Assembly: GCA_025359865.1 (NCBI GenBank)
Contig: JANYDH010000014.1
Span: 1 to 64,000, forward strand
Source of the DNA: Actinomycetes bacterium
GTDB taxonomy: Bacteria; Actinomycetota; Acidimicrobiia; Acidimicrobiales; Ilumatobacteraceae
Direction of reading: 5' to 3'
Length of the DNA: 64,000 nucleotides
Below the pieces are notes generated by a model. The model saw only the letters and a program-made list of their open reading frames with translations. It was not told where the DNA came from and ran no database searches. Positions 25,674 to 33,776 of the stretch are shown in pieces. The position numbers were made by a program, and so were the translations under genes. Numbering within the stretch: the first letter of the stretch is position 1; every line of letters starts with the position of its first letter.

Positions 25674-25877
25674 TCACAGTACGTGTCTGGCTTGGAGGCG
25701 ACGCAGCCCCCACAGCAGCGCCGTGAGGGCCACACCGAACTCAACCGTTGCGAACAACACCCGTCGACTGCGATCGATGCCCGACAGTTGCAGCAGTTGG
25801 TCGGGCACGATCACCAACAACACGAACGCGGCGATCACCACGAGCACGCCCGTAATGATCGCCCGAGGTGTTTTCAC
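25674..25877 (-). CDS. Small membrane protein in the respiratory operon
   Basis: A 67-aa protein with two likely membrane segments (AIITGVLVVIAAFVLLVIV and LFATVEFGVALTALLWGL). I recognise no family. The start is GTG at 25877, in a GTGA overlap with the cupredoxin stop, and it ends 10 bases before the flavoprotein start. Placement suggests a small subunit or assembly factor of the bc-type complex, but that is inference. Confidence 0.65.
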   Translation of the reverse strand: MKTPRAIITGVLVVIAAFVLLVIVPDQLLQLSGIDRSRRVLFATVEFGVALTALLWGLRRLQARHVL

Positions 25878-26365
25878 GGTGTGACCGTGAATGCAACTCG
25901 CATTCCCTGTCCGTAGTGCTTTTCGATGTTGCACACCAGCACGTAGTTACCGGCAGCAAGATCGAACGTCTTGACCACGGTCTTGCCTGCATCAGTCTCG
26001 GCGATCTCGCCGACGCTCGAGTCTTCGCTGACCTTGTTGGTCGCAGCGTCGATCTCGAGCTTGTCGAATGGCGTATCGGTCTTCAGTACGATCATCTCGT
26101 GCTGGCGGTTGCCCGTGTTCTGGAAGGTGAACGTCACTTGCCCTGCCTTCACCGAGGCTGGCGCCAAGGTGAAGAACTGTTCCGTCGCGGACTTGTCGCC
26201 TGCGGTCAACGACACCGGTACGCCCGTGGCAGCGGGAACCGTGATGCCACCACCACCACCACCACCTGCCGTAGTGGTGGTGGATGTCTTGGCATCGGAT
26301 GAGCACCCCACCAGTGCCGTGATGCCCAGCATCACCGCGATGGTCGCAATCATTGGTCTACGCAT
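25874..26365 (-). CDS. Blue copper (cupredoxin) lipoprotein
   Basis: Protein of 163 aa. A lipoprotein signal ends in lipobox LVGC (Cys21), then a Thr/Gly-rich linker leads to a cupredoxin domain. The type 1 copper ligands are visible: His89 in NRQHEM, Cys145 in VLVCN, His150 and Met155 in KHYGQGM. The C-x4-H-x4-M spacing is classic. It is the first gene of the operon with the flavoprotein and bc genes, so it probably carries electrons outside the membrane. It may be related to sulfocyanin-like proteins; the exact family is uncertain. Confidence 0.85.
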   Translation of the reverse strand: MRRPMIATIAVMLGITALVGCSSDAKTSTTTTAGGGGGGGITVPAATGVPVSLTAGDKSATEQFFTLAPASVKAGQVTFTFQNTGNRQHEMIVLKTDTPFDKLEIDAATNKVSEDSSVGEIAETDAGKTVVKTFDLAAGNYVLVCNIEKHYGQGMRVAFTVTP

Positions 26366-26486
26366 GTCCTTGCCTCCGTCTTCGAGTTGAAGTTCACGGT
26401 ACCCAGGATGACCGAGCCGTAAACAGGGGCGAAGGTCCCTGCCTGCGGGTCAACGCGGTCCACACATGGGGCAGTAGATTGCCGGG

Positions 26487-26684
26487 ATGCGCGTTCAGAT
26501 CGACAGCGAGAAATGCCAGGGCCACAACCGGTGCTATGCCCTCGCCCCCGAGTTGTTCGACGTGGATGACTACGGTTCGGCACTCGTGGTCGGCGATGGT
26601 GTCGTGCCGGTGGAGATGCACGCCAAGGCCCGCCTTGCCGTGGCCAACTGTCCTGAGTTCGCCATCACGATCGTCGACGACTGA
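26487..26684 (+). CDS. Small ferredoxin with a CX2HX2C motif
   Basis: A 65-aa actinobacterial ferredoxin of the type that serves cytochromes P450. The N-terminal cluster motif reads CQGHNRC, with His where 4Fe-4S ferredoxins have Cys, and the last Cys is in NCPE. This points to a 3Fe-4S cluster or to one with a His ligand. No P450 gene is in the window. It starts with ATG and is divergent from the respiratory operon, whose first gene starts 120 bases away. Confidence 0.88.
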   Translation: MRVQIDSEKCQGHNRCYALAPELFDVDDYGSALVVGDGVVPVEMHAKARLAVANCPEFAITIVDD

Positions 26685-26741
26685 CGTCCACCAAATTCGT
26701 GGTTGCGAAAGCTGCCGATCAAGCTCCGGTAGATCGACGGG

Positions 26742-29117
26742 TCACAACTTCTTTAGCGGTGCCCAGGCAAGCGCAAGGTGCTTGGTCCCCACTTCGCGGA
26801 ACCGGATGGTGGCCTCGGCCCGGTCGCCATCGCCGCGGACTTCCATGATCACTCCTTCGCCGAACGTGGGATGCTCGACGTCGTCACCGACGCGCAGCCC
26901 GAGCGACTGCGCACCCGTTTGCGTCGGTACCTGAGCGCGGCCCGAGCGCATCGCGGCATCGACCACGCGCTCGCGGTGGGCGTCGGTGTCGCGACCCTGC
27001 CAGCCGCCGTCACGGCCGCCATCTCGGTCGCCGAAGCGAGGGCGGTAGGGAGCCGGGTCTGCGTTGTCGCGTGACCGGTAGCTCTGGCGCCCGTACGAGT
27101 TCGGACCCGATACGTTGCCCTGCTGGTCGAGCAACTCCGAGGGGATCTCCTCGATGAACCGACTGGGCGGGTTGTACTGGGTGGTTCCGAACAGGCTTCG
27201 GCTCCACGCATGCGTCAGGTGTAGTCGCTGTTGGGCGCGGGTAATGCCGACGTACGCGAGCCGTCGCTCCTCGAACAACTCCGCTGGTTCGGTGAGCGCC
27301 CGGTTGTGGGGGAACACCCCTTCCTCCATCCCCAGCAGGAACACGTTCGGGAACTCAAGCCCCTTGGCCGAGTGGAGCGTCATCAGCACGACACGGTTGT
27401 CGTCTTCGATGCCGTCGATATCGCCGACCAGTGCCACCTGCTCGAGGAACTCGTCGACGCGGGTGAACTCGCGGGCAGAACCGACGAGCTCGCCGAGGTT
27501 CTCGAGCCGTCCGTTCGACTCGACCGATGCTTCGGCTTCGAGTTCGGACAGGTATCCGCTGCGGTCGAGCGCTTCCTGCAACAGATCACCCGGGCCTACT
27601 TCGCCGGCAGCTGAGACAGTGAGCTGTTCGATCAGCAGGACGAACGATTCGACCCCGCGACCGGCCGGGCCGGTGATGCCGGCTTCGCGACCGCGGCGCA
27701 TCGCCTCAAAGAAGCTGACGCCGAGTGACGCGGCCAGCGCATCGAGCTTGCCGACGCTCGTGTCGCCTACGCCGCGCTTGGGCACGTTGAGGATCCGTTT
27801 CATGCTCACCTCGTCGGCCGGGTTGATCACAGCGCGGAGGTAGGCCAGGGCATCTTTGATCTCACGGCGGTCGTAGAACCGTGTACCACCGACCACCTTG
27901 TACGGGATACCGGCCCTGATAAGCGCGTCTTCCACAACCCTGGACTGTGCGTTGGTGCGGTAGAAGACAGCGATCTCGCTCCACATCTGGCCGTCGGTTT
28001 CGTGCAGACCGTGCATGGTCCGCGACACCCAGGCGGCCTCGTCGTGTTCGTCGTCGGCGTGGTAGCGCACGATGCGGTCGCCGTGGCCCAGTTCGCTCCA
28101 CAACAGCTTCGGCCGGCGGGCGGGGTTGTTGGCGATGACGGCGTTGGCAGCGTCGAGAATGACCTGTGTACTGCGGTAGTTCTGGTCGAGGATGATGGTG
28201 GTGAGCGCCGGGAACGAGTCTTCGAGCTGGTTGATGTTGCGAACGTCGGCCCCGCGGAATGCATAGATGGACTGGTCTTGATCGCCGACGGCGGTGATCT
28301 CGCCGCTGTCGGCCGCGAGTAGCACGGCGAGTTCGTTCTGGGCGACGTTGGTGTCTTGGTACTCGTCGATCAGAACATGACGGAACCGTTCCTGGTAGCT
28401 GTGCAGCACGTCGGGATGCGTGCGGAACAACTCGACCGTCTTACTCAACAGGTCGTCGAAATCCATCGCACCCGCCTTCAACAGCCTGGCCTGGTACTCC
28501 CGGTACACGTCGACGTGTTTGCGGTCGAAGATGTTGGCCGCCCGGGTAGCGGCCTCGTCGGGGCCGACCAGTTCGTTTTTCCACAGGCTGATCACGCCAT
28601 GCACCGCTCGGGGAGTGAAGCGTTTGGAGTCGAGTCCGAGATCGCGGATGACGTAACCGGTGAGCCGTTGGGCATCGGCCTGGTCGTAGATGCTGAACGT
28701 TTTCGGAAAACCCAACCGGTCGGCGTTGGCGCGAAGGATGCGCACACACGCCGAGTGGAACGTGCTGACCCACATCTTGTTGGCGACCGGGCCGACGAGC
28801 GTGGCGACACGGTCGCGCATCTCGCCGGCAGCTTTGTTGGTGAAGGTGATCGCCAGGATCTGCATCGGGTGCACGCCTTCGCCGATGAGGTAAGCGATGC
28901 GGTGAGTGAGCACGCGCGTCTTTCCGGAACCTGCCCCGGCAACCACGAGCAGCGGGCCGCCACGGTGGACGACCGCATCGAGCTGATCCGGGTTCAACCC
29001 GGAGAGATCCGGTGCTCGACGGGCAGTGGCGGGTCGCGGATCGCCATCGGTAATGAAATCGCCATCGGTGTGGTCTTGTATGGGGCCTTGTGTGGGAAGG
29101 GGGTGCTCGCTGGACAT
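26742..29117 (-). CDS. pcrA: UvrD/PcrA-family DNA helicase
   Basis: ATP-dependent 3'-5' helicase of 791 aa, full length for PcrA. Motifs: Q motif LNPDQLDAV, Walker A AGAGSGKTRVL near residue 64, DEYQDTN, GDQDQSIYAFRGAD, and TLHSAKGLEFPNVFL. The C-terminal tail ends with GDDVEHPTFGEGVI and then a Tudor-like region seen in actinobacterial PcrA. It acts in nucleotide excision repair and replication-fork upkeep. The start is the ATG at 29117. Confidence 0.95.
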   Translation of the reverse strand: MSSEHPLPTQGPIQDHTDGDFITDGDPRPATARRAPDLSGLNPDQLDAVVHRGGPLLVVAGAGSGKTRVLTHRIAYLIGEGVHPMQILAITFTNKAAGEMRDRVATLVGPVANKMWVSTFHSACVRILRANADRLGFPKTFSIYDQADAQRLTGYVIRDLGLDSKRFTPRAVHGVISLWKNELVGPDEAATRAANIFDRKHVDVYREYQARLLKAGAMDFDDLLSKTVELFRTHPDVLHSYQERFRHVLIDEYQDTNVAQNELAVLLAADSGEITAVGDQDQSIYAFRGADVRNINQLEDSFPALTTIILDQNYRSTQVILDAANAVIANNPARRPKLLWSELGHGDRIVRYHADDEHDEAAWVSRTMHGLHETDGQMWSEIAVFYRTNAQSRVVEDALIRAGIPYKVVGGTRFYDRREIKDALAYLRAVINPADEVSMKRILNVPKRGVGDTSVGKLDALAASLGVSFFEAMRRGREAGITGPAGRGVESFVLLIEQLTVSAAGEVGPGDLLQEALDRSGYLSELEAEASVESNGRLENLGELVGSAREFTRVDEFLEQVALVGDIDGIEDDNRVVLMTLHSAKGLEFPNVFLLGMEEGVFPHNRALTEPAELFEERRLAYVGITRAQQRLHLTHAWSRSLFGTTQYNPPSRFIEEIPSELLDQQGNVSGPNSYGRQSYRSRDNADPAPYRPRFGDRDGGRDGGWQGRDTDAHRERVVDAAMRSGRAQVPTQTGAQSLGLRVGDDVEHPTFGEGVIMEVRGDGDRAEATIRFREVGTKHLALAWAPLKKL

Positions 29118-29313
29118 CGCCTCGCCATCCTACGAACTCGATCGGAACGGATTGATGAGCACCAGTTGGCGAGCAGATCGTCGAGGGCTACGTGGCGGGC
29201 CCGCAGCGGGAGTCCGAGGTCGGCTGGGCGGATGAGGCAACGATTCGAATGATCGCTGACGAGCCTTGGTAGTTGACGCACGTTCGCATCTCTTGGTCTG
29301 ATTGAATCGTGGC

Positions 29314-29787
29314 ATGGACGACGAAGTCGAACTCACGGCTGAGCAGCACCGGCGTCGCCGGTACCTCAGCAGGGCGTGGGCACTCGTCGTGGTGGCGTGG
29401 GCGTTCGGACGGACGCTGCTGGTGTGGGCTGCCGTTGGCGACTACGGGATCAACCCGTGGTGGTATCTGACGATCGACCTGACGTGTGCATCGATCGATG
29501 CGTTCACCACCCCTCGAACCGTGCTCGCCCTCGTCGATTCCCGGTATACCAAAGCCGCCATGTGGGGGGCAGCGTCGCTTGCTGCGTTCGTCATACCCGA
29601 CGTGTACATCTTCATCGCTACCGATCATTTGCCGAACTCGATCGTGTTCGCCGTACTCGCAGTGATCGCGGTCACGCTCACGTTCACGATCGTGGGCATC
29701 GTCCGCAAGGTCCGCAAGGTTTCGGCGTTGCCGACCACGCAAGAAATCTCTCCCGGAGGTGCCGGAGTGATTGAATCTGAATCATGA
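29314..29787 (+). CDS. Four-helix membrane protein of unknown function
   Basis: A 157-aa protein with four predicted membrane segments, at about residues 22-42, 52-70, 84-105 and 112-135. It has a charged N-terminus (EVELTAEQHRRRRY) and a polar tail. I do not recognise a family. The ATG at 29314 was chosen over a TTG four codons earlier. Its stop overlaps the next gene, a flavodoxin-like protein, by four bases (ATGA), so the two are translated together. Confidence 0.7.
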   Translation: MDDEVELTAEQHRRRRYLSRAWALVVVAWAFGRTLLVWAAVGDYGINPWWYLTIDLTCASIDAFTTPRTVLALVDSRYTKAAMWGAASLAAFVIPDVYIFIATDHLPNSIVFAVLAVIAVTLTFTIVGIVRKVRKVSALPTTQEISPGGAGVIESES

Positions 29788-30224
29788 AGGCAGCAATCCT
29801 GGTCGAGAGCCTTACCGGAAACACCTGGAAGGCGGGCGAGAAGATCGCCGCGCTGTTGCAGCAAGAGCAGTGGCAGATCACCGGGATGAACCGCGTGCGC
29901 GAACCCGACCATGCCGCGTTGCAGGATGCCGACTTCGTACTGGTGGGTACGTGGACCCACGGCCTGTTCGTGGTTGGTCAGGCGCCGTGGGGTCTTGGAG
30001 CGATCGGCAAGATCCCGATGATCCGTGGCAAGAAGGCCGCCGTGTTCTGCACGTTTGCGTTGAACCCGGCGAAGACCCTCGACAAGCTCACCGCTGCGGT
30101 CCTCGGTCGTGGTGCCGACGTGCTCGGTGGTATCGCGCTCAATCGGGCCAAGCTCGATCATCACAGCGAGGTGTTCGTCGAACGGCTCCTGGCCAACCTG
30201 CCGCCGTCGCTCGCCACGACGTAG
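29784..30224 (+). CDS. Flavodoxin-like protein
   Basis: A 146-aa protein with the flavodoxin fold. The phosphate-binding loop is ESLTGNTWKAGEKIA at residues 8-22, and the second FMN loop is near VGTWTHGLFVVGQAPWG. The chain is close to the normal short flavodoxin length. It may be an electron carrier, possibly linked to the FixBCXA complex elsewhere in the window, but that link is a guess. It is coupled to the upstream membrane protein. Confidence 0.83.
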   Translation: MKAAILVESLTGNTWKAGEKIAALLQQEQWQITGMNRVREPDHAALQDADFVLVGTWTHGLFVVGQAPWGLGAIGKIPMIRGKKAAVFCTFALNPAKTLDKLTAAVLGRGADVLGGIALNRAKLDHHSEVFVERLLANLPPSLATT

Positions 30225-30287
30225 TCTCGCCGCTCCCCCTTCTGCCGACACGCCGCACCCCGGCGGCGCGGTCACGGCACCGTCTAC

Positions 30288-30304
30288 TGTAGCAGACTGC
30301 TACA
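30288..30304. promoter_or_regulatory. 17-bp perfect palindrome, likely operator of the ParD-like/zeta pair
   Basis: TGTAGCAG-A-CTGCTACA reads the same on both strands. It lies 17 bases upstream of the antitoxin ATG (30322), where self-repression by a ParD-like dimer is expected. A strong CGGAGG ribosome site (30311-30316) follows. Confidence 0.7.
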
Positions 30305-30321
30305 CTATGCCGGAGGTTCTC

Positions 30322-30717
30322 ATGGCTACCACCACCCCAACCAGGATTGATGACGAGCTCTATGCGTCCGCGAAGGTCGTCGCGTCGCTGATGAGCCGGA
30401 GCGCAGCCCAGCAGCTGGCCCACTGGGCCAGGATCGGCCGGGAGATCGAAGCTGGCGAGAGCATCTCGCAGCGCTCGATCGCTGCGGCGCTCGCGGGGAG
30501 GGTGCCCTACGACCAACTGACCCCACACGAGCAGGCAGTAGTGCGCGCCGAATGGATCGAACGGATGGATGCGCGTCGTGAGGATCTGGACTTCGCGGCG
30601 GAGTTCGCCGCCGCTGGCAAGCCATACGTCGGCCTCGACGCGCAAGGCCAGGTGGTCCGCTACGCAGCCGACGCGACGGTGCTCGAGGTCGTCGCGGCTG
30701 CCGTCGCTGGCAGCTGA
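30322..30717 (+). CDS. ParD-like antitoxin
   Basis: A 131-aa protein with an N-terminal ribbon-helix-helix part (TRIDDELYASAKVVASLMSRSAAQQLAHWARIGREIE) and a C-terminal part ending GLDAQGQVVRYAADATVLEVV. This matches the ParD-like antitoxin family commonly paired with zeta-type kinases. The ATG at 30322 was chosen because GGAGG lies five bases upstream; an ATG at 30307 lacks one. The paired toxin, five bases downstream, is broken, so this antitoxin may now act alone. Confidence 0.82.
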   Translation: MATTTPTRIDDELYASAKVVASLMSRSAAQQLAHWARIGREIEAGESISQRSIAAALAGRVPYDQLTPHEQAVVRAEWIERMDARREDLDFAAEFAAAGKPYVGLDAQGQVVRYAADATVLEVVAAAVAGS

Positions 30718-30722
30718 AGGTC

Positions 30723-31250
30723 GTGAGCGATCCGGTCCTGCACCTCGTTGCGGGCCCCAACGGTGCGGGCAAGACGACGTTGCAAGACAGAGTCATCGAA
30801 CCAGCGACGCACCTGCTGTTCATCAACGCCGACCTGATCGCCCACGACCGCTGGCCTGGCAAGGAACTCGAACACGCCTATGAGACCGCAGCGATCGCCT
30901 CTGCCGCCCGCGCGGAGTGCCTCGCACAACGCCAGTCGTTTGCCACCGAGACTGTGTTCTCCCACCCGTCAAAGATCGCACTGCTGTAGGCGGCGGCCGA
31001 TGCCCGGCACCGCACCTATTTGCACATCGTCTTGATCCCCGAGGCGCTTGCCGTGGCGCGCGTGGCCGAACGAGTCGCCAGCGGTGGCCATCAGGTCCCG
31101 GAGGACATCTCTTGGGCCCCTCGTCCTCAACAGCGATGGTGTCGGCAGTATCGACAGTTCTGCGCGTCGTCAAGCCAAATGGAGCACCCTAGTGCGCTAC
31201 GCAGAATCGACGGTGAAGCGCCAATGGCCACTGACAAGGTCAGAGACTGA
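30723..31250 (+). pseudogene. Zeta-type kinase toxin, broken by an amber codon and a diverged end
   Basis: The first 88 codons carry the kinase P loop AGPNGAGKTTL, the FINADLIA strand and the SFATETVFSHPSK segment of zeta toxins. A TAG at 30987-30989 then stops translation. The same frame continues as recognisable zeta sequence (LHIVLIP, VARVAERVASGGHQVPEDI) to about 31110. The expected kinase ending is then lost, and the frame closes at TGA 31250 inside a tandem repeat. The frame at 31110-31200 offset by one base (LVLNSDG) looks like the lost family ending, so a frameshift is also likely. The start is GTG at 30723. Confidence 0.82.
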
Positions 31251-31279
31251 CAAGGTCAGAGACGGACAAGGTCAGAGAC
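31232..31279. repeat. 16-bp tandem repeat x3
   Basis: Three units of T/G-GACAAGGTCAGAGAC lie at 31232, 31248 and 31264, followed by a partial unit GGACAACGTC. They mark the broken end of the zeta gene, about 180 bases before the methyltransferase start. Confidence 0.88.
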
Positions 31280-31460
31280 GGACAACGTCGCAGCCCAGGT
31301 GTCCTTTCACGCGGACACGCGACCTACCTCACACCCAACCCACCGGTTGATCCAAGCTAAGGTAAGCGAGGGACCGCGTCAGCCTCGGCTTCGTTGTCAC
31401 ACCCCTCGCGTACGTTCAAGCCACTTCCCCTACGGACCACCCATCCACAAGGAGCTGGCG

Positions 31461-32612
31461 ATGCGACCACCCCGGAGTACCAAGCAGATTACAATGTTCG
31501 AGACGAAGCCGGTTGTCGCCACACACGAAGGTGCGGCACAACGAACGATTACGACCGTCGACCTGTTCGCCGGTGCCGGCGGCCTGAGCCTCGGCTTCCA
31601 CCTCGCGGAGTGCGGCTACACGCCGGTGTTCGCCGTCGAACATGACCATGCGGCCGCCGCAACATTCGAGCGCAACTTCGGCTGTGAGGTGTTCGACGGC
31701 GACATCGAGTACGGCCCCGAGTACCCCGAGGCCGACGTGATCATCGGAGGGCCGCCGTGTCAGGGCTTCAGCCCGTTGGGACGTGATCGCGACGACCAGA
31801 GTCGCGCCCAGATGAATGAACTGTGGAAGCACTACCTCGACGCAGTGAGAACGATCCGGCCCAAGGTGTTCGTGATTGAGAACGTGCCCGAGTTCCAGCG
31901 CTCCGCGCAGTTTGAGGAGCTGCTCGAGCTCCTCGAGACGGACACGGAACTCAGTGCCTACACTGTTGCGTACGGAGTCCTGAACGCCGCTGACTACGGA
32001 GTGCCGCAGAGCCGACGACGCGGGATCCTGGTGGCGATCCGCGACCAGGACTCCCCGCTGCCGTGGCCCCCACCACCGACGCATGGCCCAGCGTCCGAGT
32101 CCGGTCGCCGACATGTCACGGTGAAGGACGCAATCGGCGACCTTCCCTCGCGCCCGCGGGGCACCGATCCGATCATCAACGACGATGGTCAGCACCTTCA
32201 CTTCGGCCGGCGACCCCTGGCCACATCGATGGAGCGCTACCAGGCGATTCCGCCCGGCGGCAACCGATTCGACCTGATGCGGAACCGACCCGACATCACC
32301 CCGGCCTACTGGCTGAACAAGCCCACGGGCACGACCGACGTGATGGGCAGACTGTGGTGGGATCGGCCATCTGCGACCATCCGAACCGAGTTCTTCAAGC
32401 CGGAGAAGGGGCGCTACCTTCACCAGACGGCCAACCGTGTCATCTCACACAGGGAAGCGGCACGGCTCCAGTCGTTCCCGGACTGGTACGTCTTCGAAGG
32501 CACCAAGATTCAGATCGCTCGTCAGATCGGCAATGCTGTTCCGCCGCTACTCGGCAAGGCCATCGCCGACTACGTGTTCGAGCACGCCTTCTCGGCCAGC
32601 CGGCCCGAGTAG
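31461..32612 (+). CDS. DNA cytosine-5 methyltransferase of a NaeI-type system
   Basis: A 383-aa C5 methyltransferase that protects the host from the nuclease encoded next door. Motif I is DLFAGAGGLSLGF, motif IV GGPPCQGFSPLG with the catalytic Cys, motif VI IENVPEF, motif VIII QSRRRGILVAI, and motif X QIGNAVPPLLGKAIA. The target-recognition region lies between motifs VIII and IX at about residues 210-310. The ATG at 31461 follows a clear AAGGAG; longer forms upstream have no coding character. The nuclease gene starts nine bases later. Confidence 0.93.
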   Translation: MRPPRSTKQITMFETKPVVATHEGAAQRTITTVDLFAGAGGLSLGFHLAECGYTPVFAVEHDHAAAATFERNFGCEVFDGDIEYGPEYPEADVIIGGPPCQGFSPLGRDRDDQSRAQMNELWKHYLDAVRTIRPKVFVIENVPEFQRSAQFEELLELLETDTELSAYTVAYGVLNAADYGVPQSRRRGILVAIRDQDSPLPWPPPPTHGPASESGRRHVTVKDAIGDLPSRPRGTDPIINDDGQHLHFGRRPLATSMERYQAIPPGGNRFDLMRNRPDITPAYWLNKPTGTTDVMGRLWWDRPSATIRTEFFKPEKGRYLHQTANRVISHREAARLQSFPDWYVFEGTKIQIARQIGNAVPPLLGKAIADYVFEHAFSASRPE

Positions 32613-32621
32613 CTACCGACG

Positions 32622-33512
32622 ATGCTCCACGACGACCCACTCGAGAGGGCAGTCGCCTGGTTTCGTAGCCAAGCACGCTTTGAGGAACGATTCGCCGCTG
32701 CTATCCGTCAGAGCTTCGACGAAGTATTCGACGACCGGCGAACTGGTCGCTACCGCCTCGAGCAGCTCTCGAAGGTCGAGACGTCCTACATTGGAACCAA
32801 GGTCGAGATCGTCGTCCAAGATGAATTCGGGCTGCAGCGCGGCCGGCGAATGGACTACCTGATCGACGACCAAGAGGTTGACTCCAAGTGGTCGATGACA
32901 TCCGGCGGATGGATGATCCCCACTGAGGCCGTCGGCGAGTTGTGCTTATGTTTGACGGCAGACTACAACCGGTCGGAGTTTCAGGTCGGCATCGTGCGCG
33001 CTGGTGACGCCCAGCTCAAGGCTGGCCAGAACAAGGACAAGAAGCGCCGCCTCAATGACGACGGACTGTCGGCGATGACGTGGCTCGTCAAACGTGGCGA
33101 CCTCGCCGAGAATCTCCTGCTGCATCTCGACGAGCGCACGCGCGGCTCGATCCTGAACCCCTCGCTATCCGGCCAGCGCCGAGTCACCGAACTGTTTCGC
33201 CTTGTGCAGCAGCGGATCGTACGACGAGAGGTGGTGATCACAGTCGCAAGGCAGGACGACGGCTCCCAGCGGGTGCGCGACGCTCGAAAGGCTTTACGGG
33301 CCGAGGGGGTCATCGTGCTCGGACACCAACAGTCGCACCCGCGCATCGCCGCCGATCTCGGTCTCGAGATCCCGCCGAAGGGCTCGTGGCTTTCCTGTCA
33401 CGTGGTGCGCGATGGGGGCGAAGGTGACAGGACGGCCGAGATCGCCGGGGCATCATGGAGGCTCGCCCGACTCGGAGACTCGCCGGAACCCGGACCCGCC
33501 GTCTACACCTGA
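32622..33512 (+). CDS. NaeI-type restriction endonuclease
   Basis: A 296-aa protein resembling R.NaeI (type IIE, target GCCGGC, 317 aa). The catalytic pattern fits with a constant offset of eight from R.NaeI residues as I remember them (E70, D86, D95, K97): Glu62 in TKVEI, Asp78 in MDYLIDD, and Asp87 with Lys89 in EVDSK. GGWMIPTEA and LCLTADYN also fit the family. Residues from about 160 on form the second, DNA-binding topoisomerase-like domain that needs an extra site for activation. The site specificity here is inferred. Confidence 0.87.
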   Translation: MLHDDPLERAVAWFRSQARFEERFAAAIRQSFDEVFDDRRTGRYRLEQLSKVETSYIGTKVEIVVQDEFGLQRGRRMDYLIDDQEVDSKWSMTSGGWMIPTEAVGELCLCLTADYNRSEFQVGIVRAGDAQLKAGQNKDKKRRLNDDGLSAMTWLVKRGDLAENLLLHLDERTRGSILNPSLSGQRRVTELFRLVQQRIVRREVVITVARQDDGSQRVRDARKALRAEGVIVLGHQQSHPRIAADLGLEIPPKGSWLSCHVVRDGGEGDRTAEIAGASWRLARLGDSPEPGPAVYT

Positions 33513-33776
33513 CTCGGGCTCGAAGGAGGACAGTCTGGTCGGATGCGGCCGGACCTCACGCCAGCCGTCGTCGTCGCAGGCAACCGACGTGGCATCAGCC
33601 ACGTAACGAGCCCGAACAGAGGTGGGAACCCCCCCAGGCCGAGGTCATCTCCGCGCCCAACTCGACGACGAATCTGCCACGGCGTGGAAGAGGTCATCAC
33701 GTCCAGCCCTCGCCGCACGAGCCAACCAGACCGCTGCGGTGCTCGTGCGCTCGACGCTCATGATATCCTCAGCAGC
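33513..33776. other. Intergenic region with direct repeats at the VapB start
   Basis: I see no supported gene in these 264 bases. TGATATCCTCA occurs at 33761-33771 and again at 33782-33792, 21 bases apart, with the antitoxin ATG between them. The spacing of two helical turns hints at an operator that overlaps the start. Confidence 0.5.
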
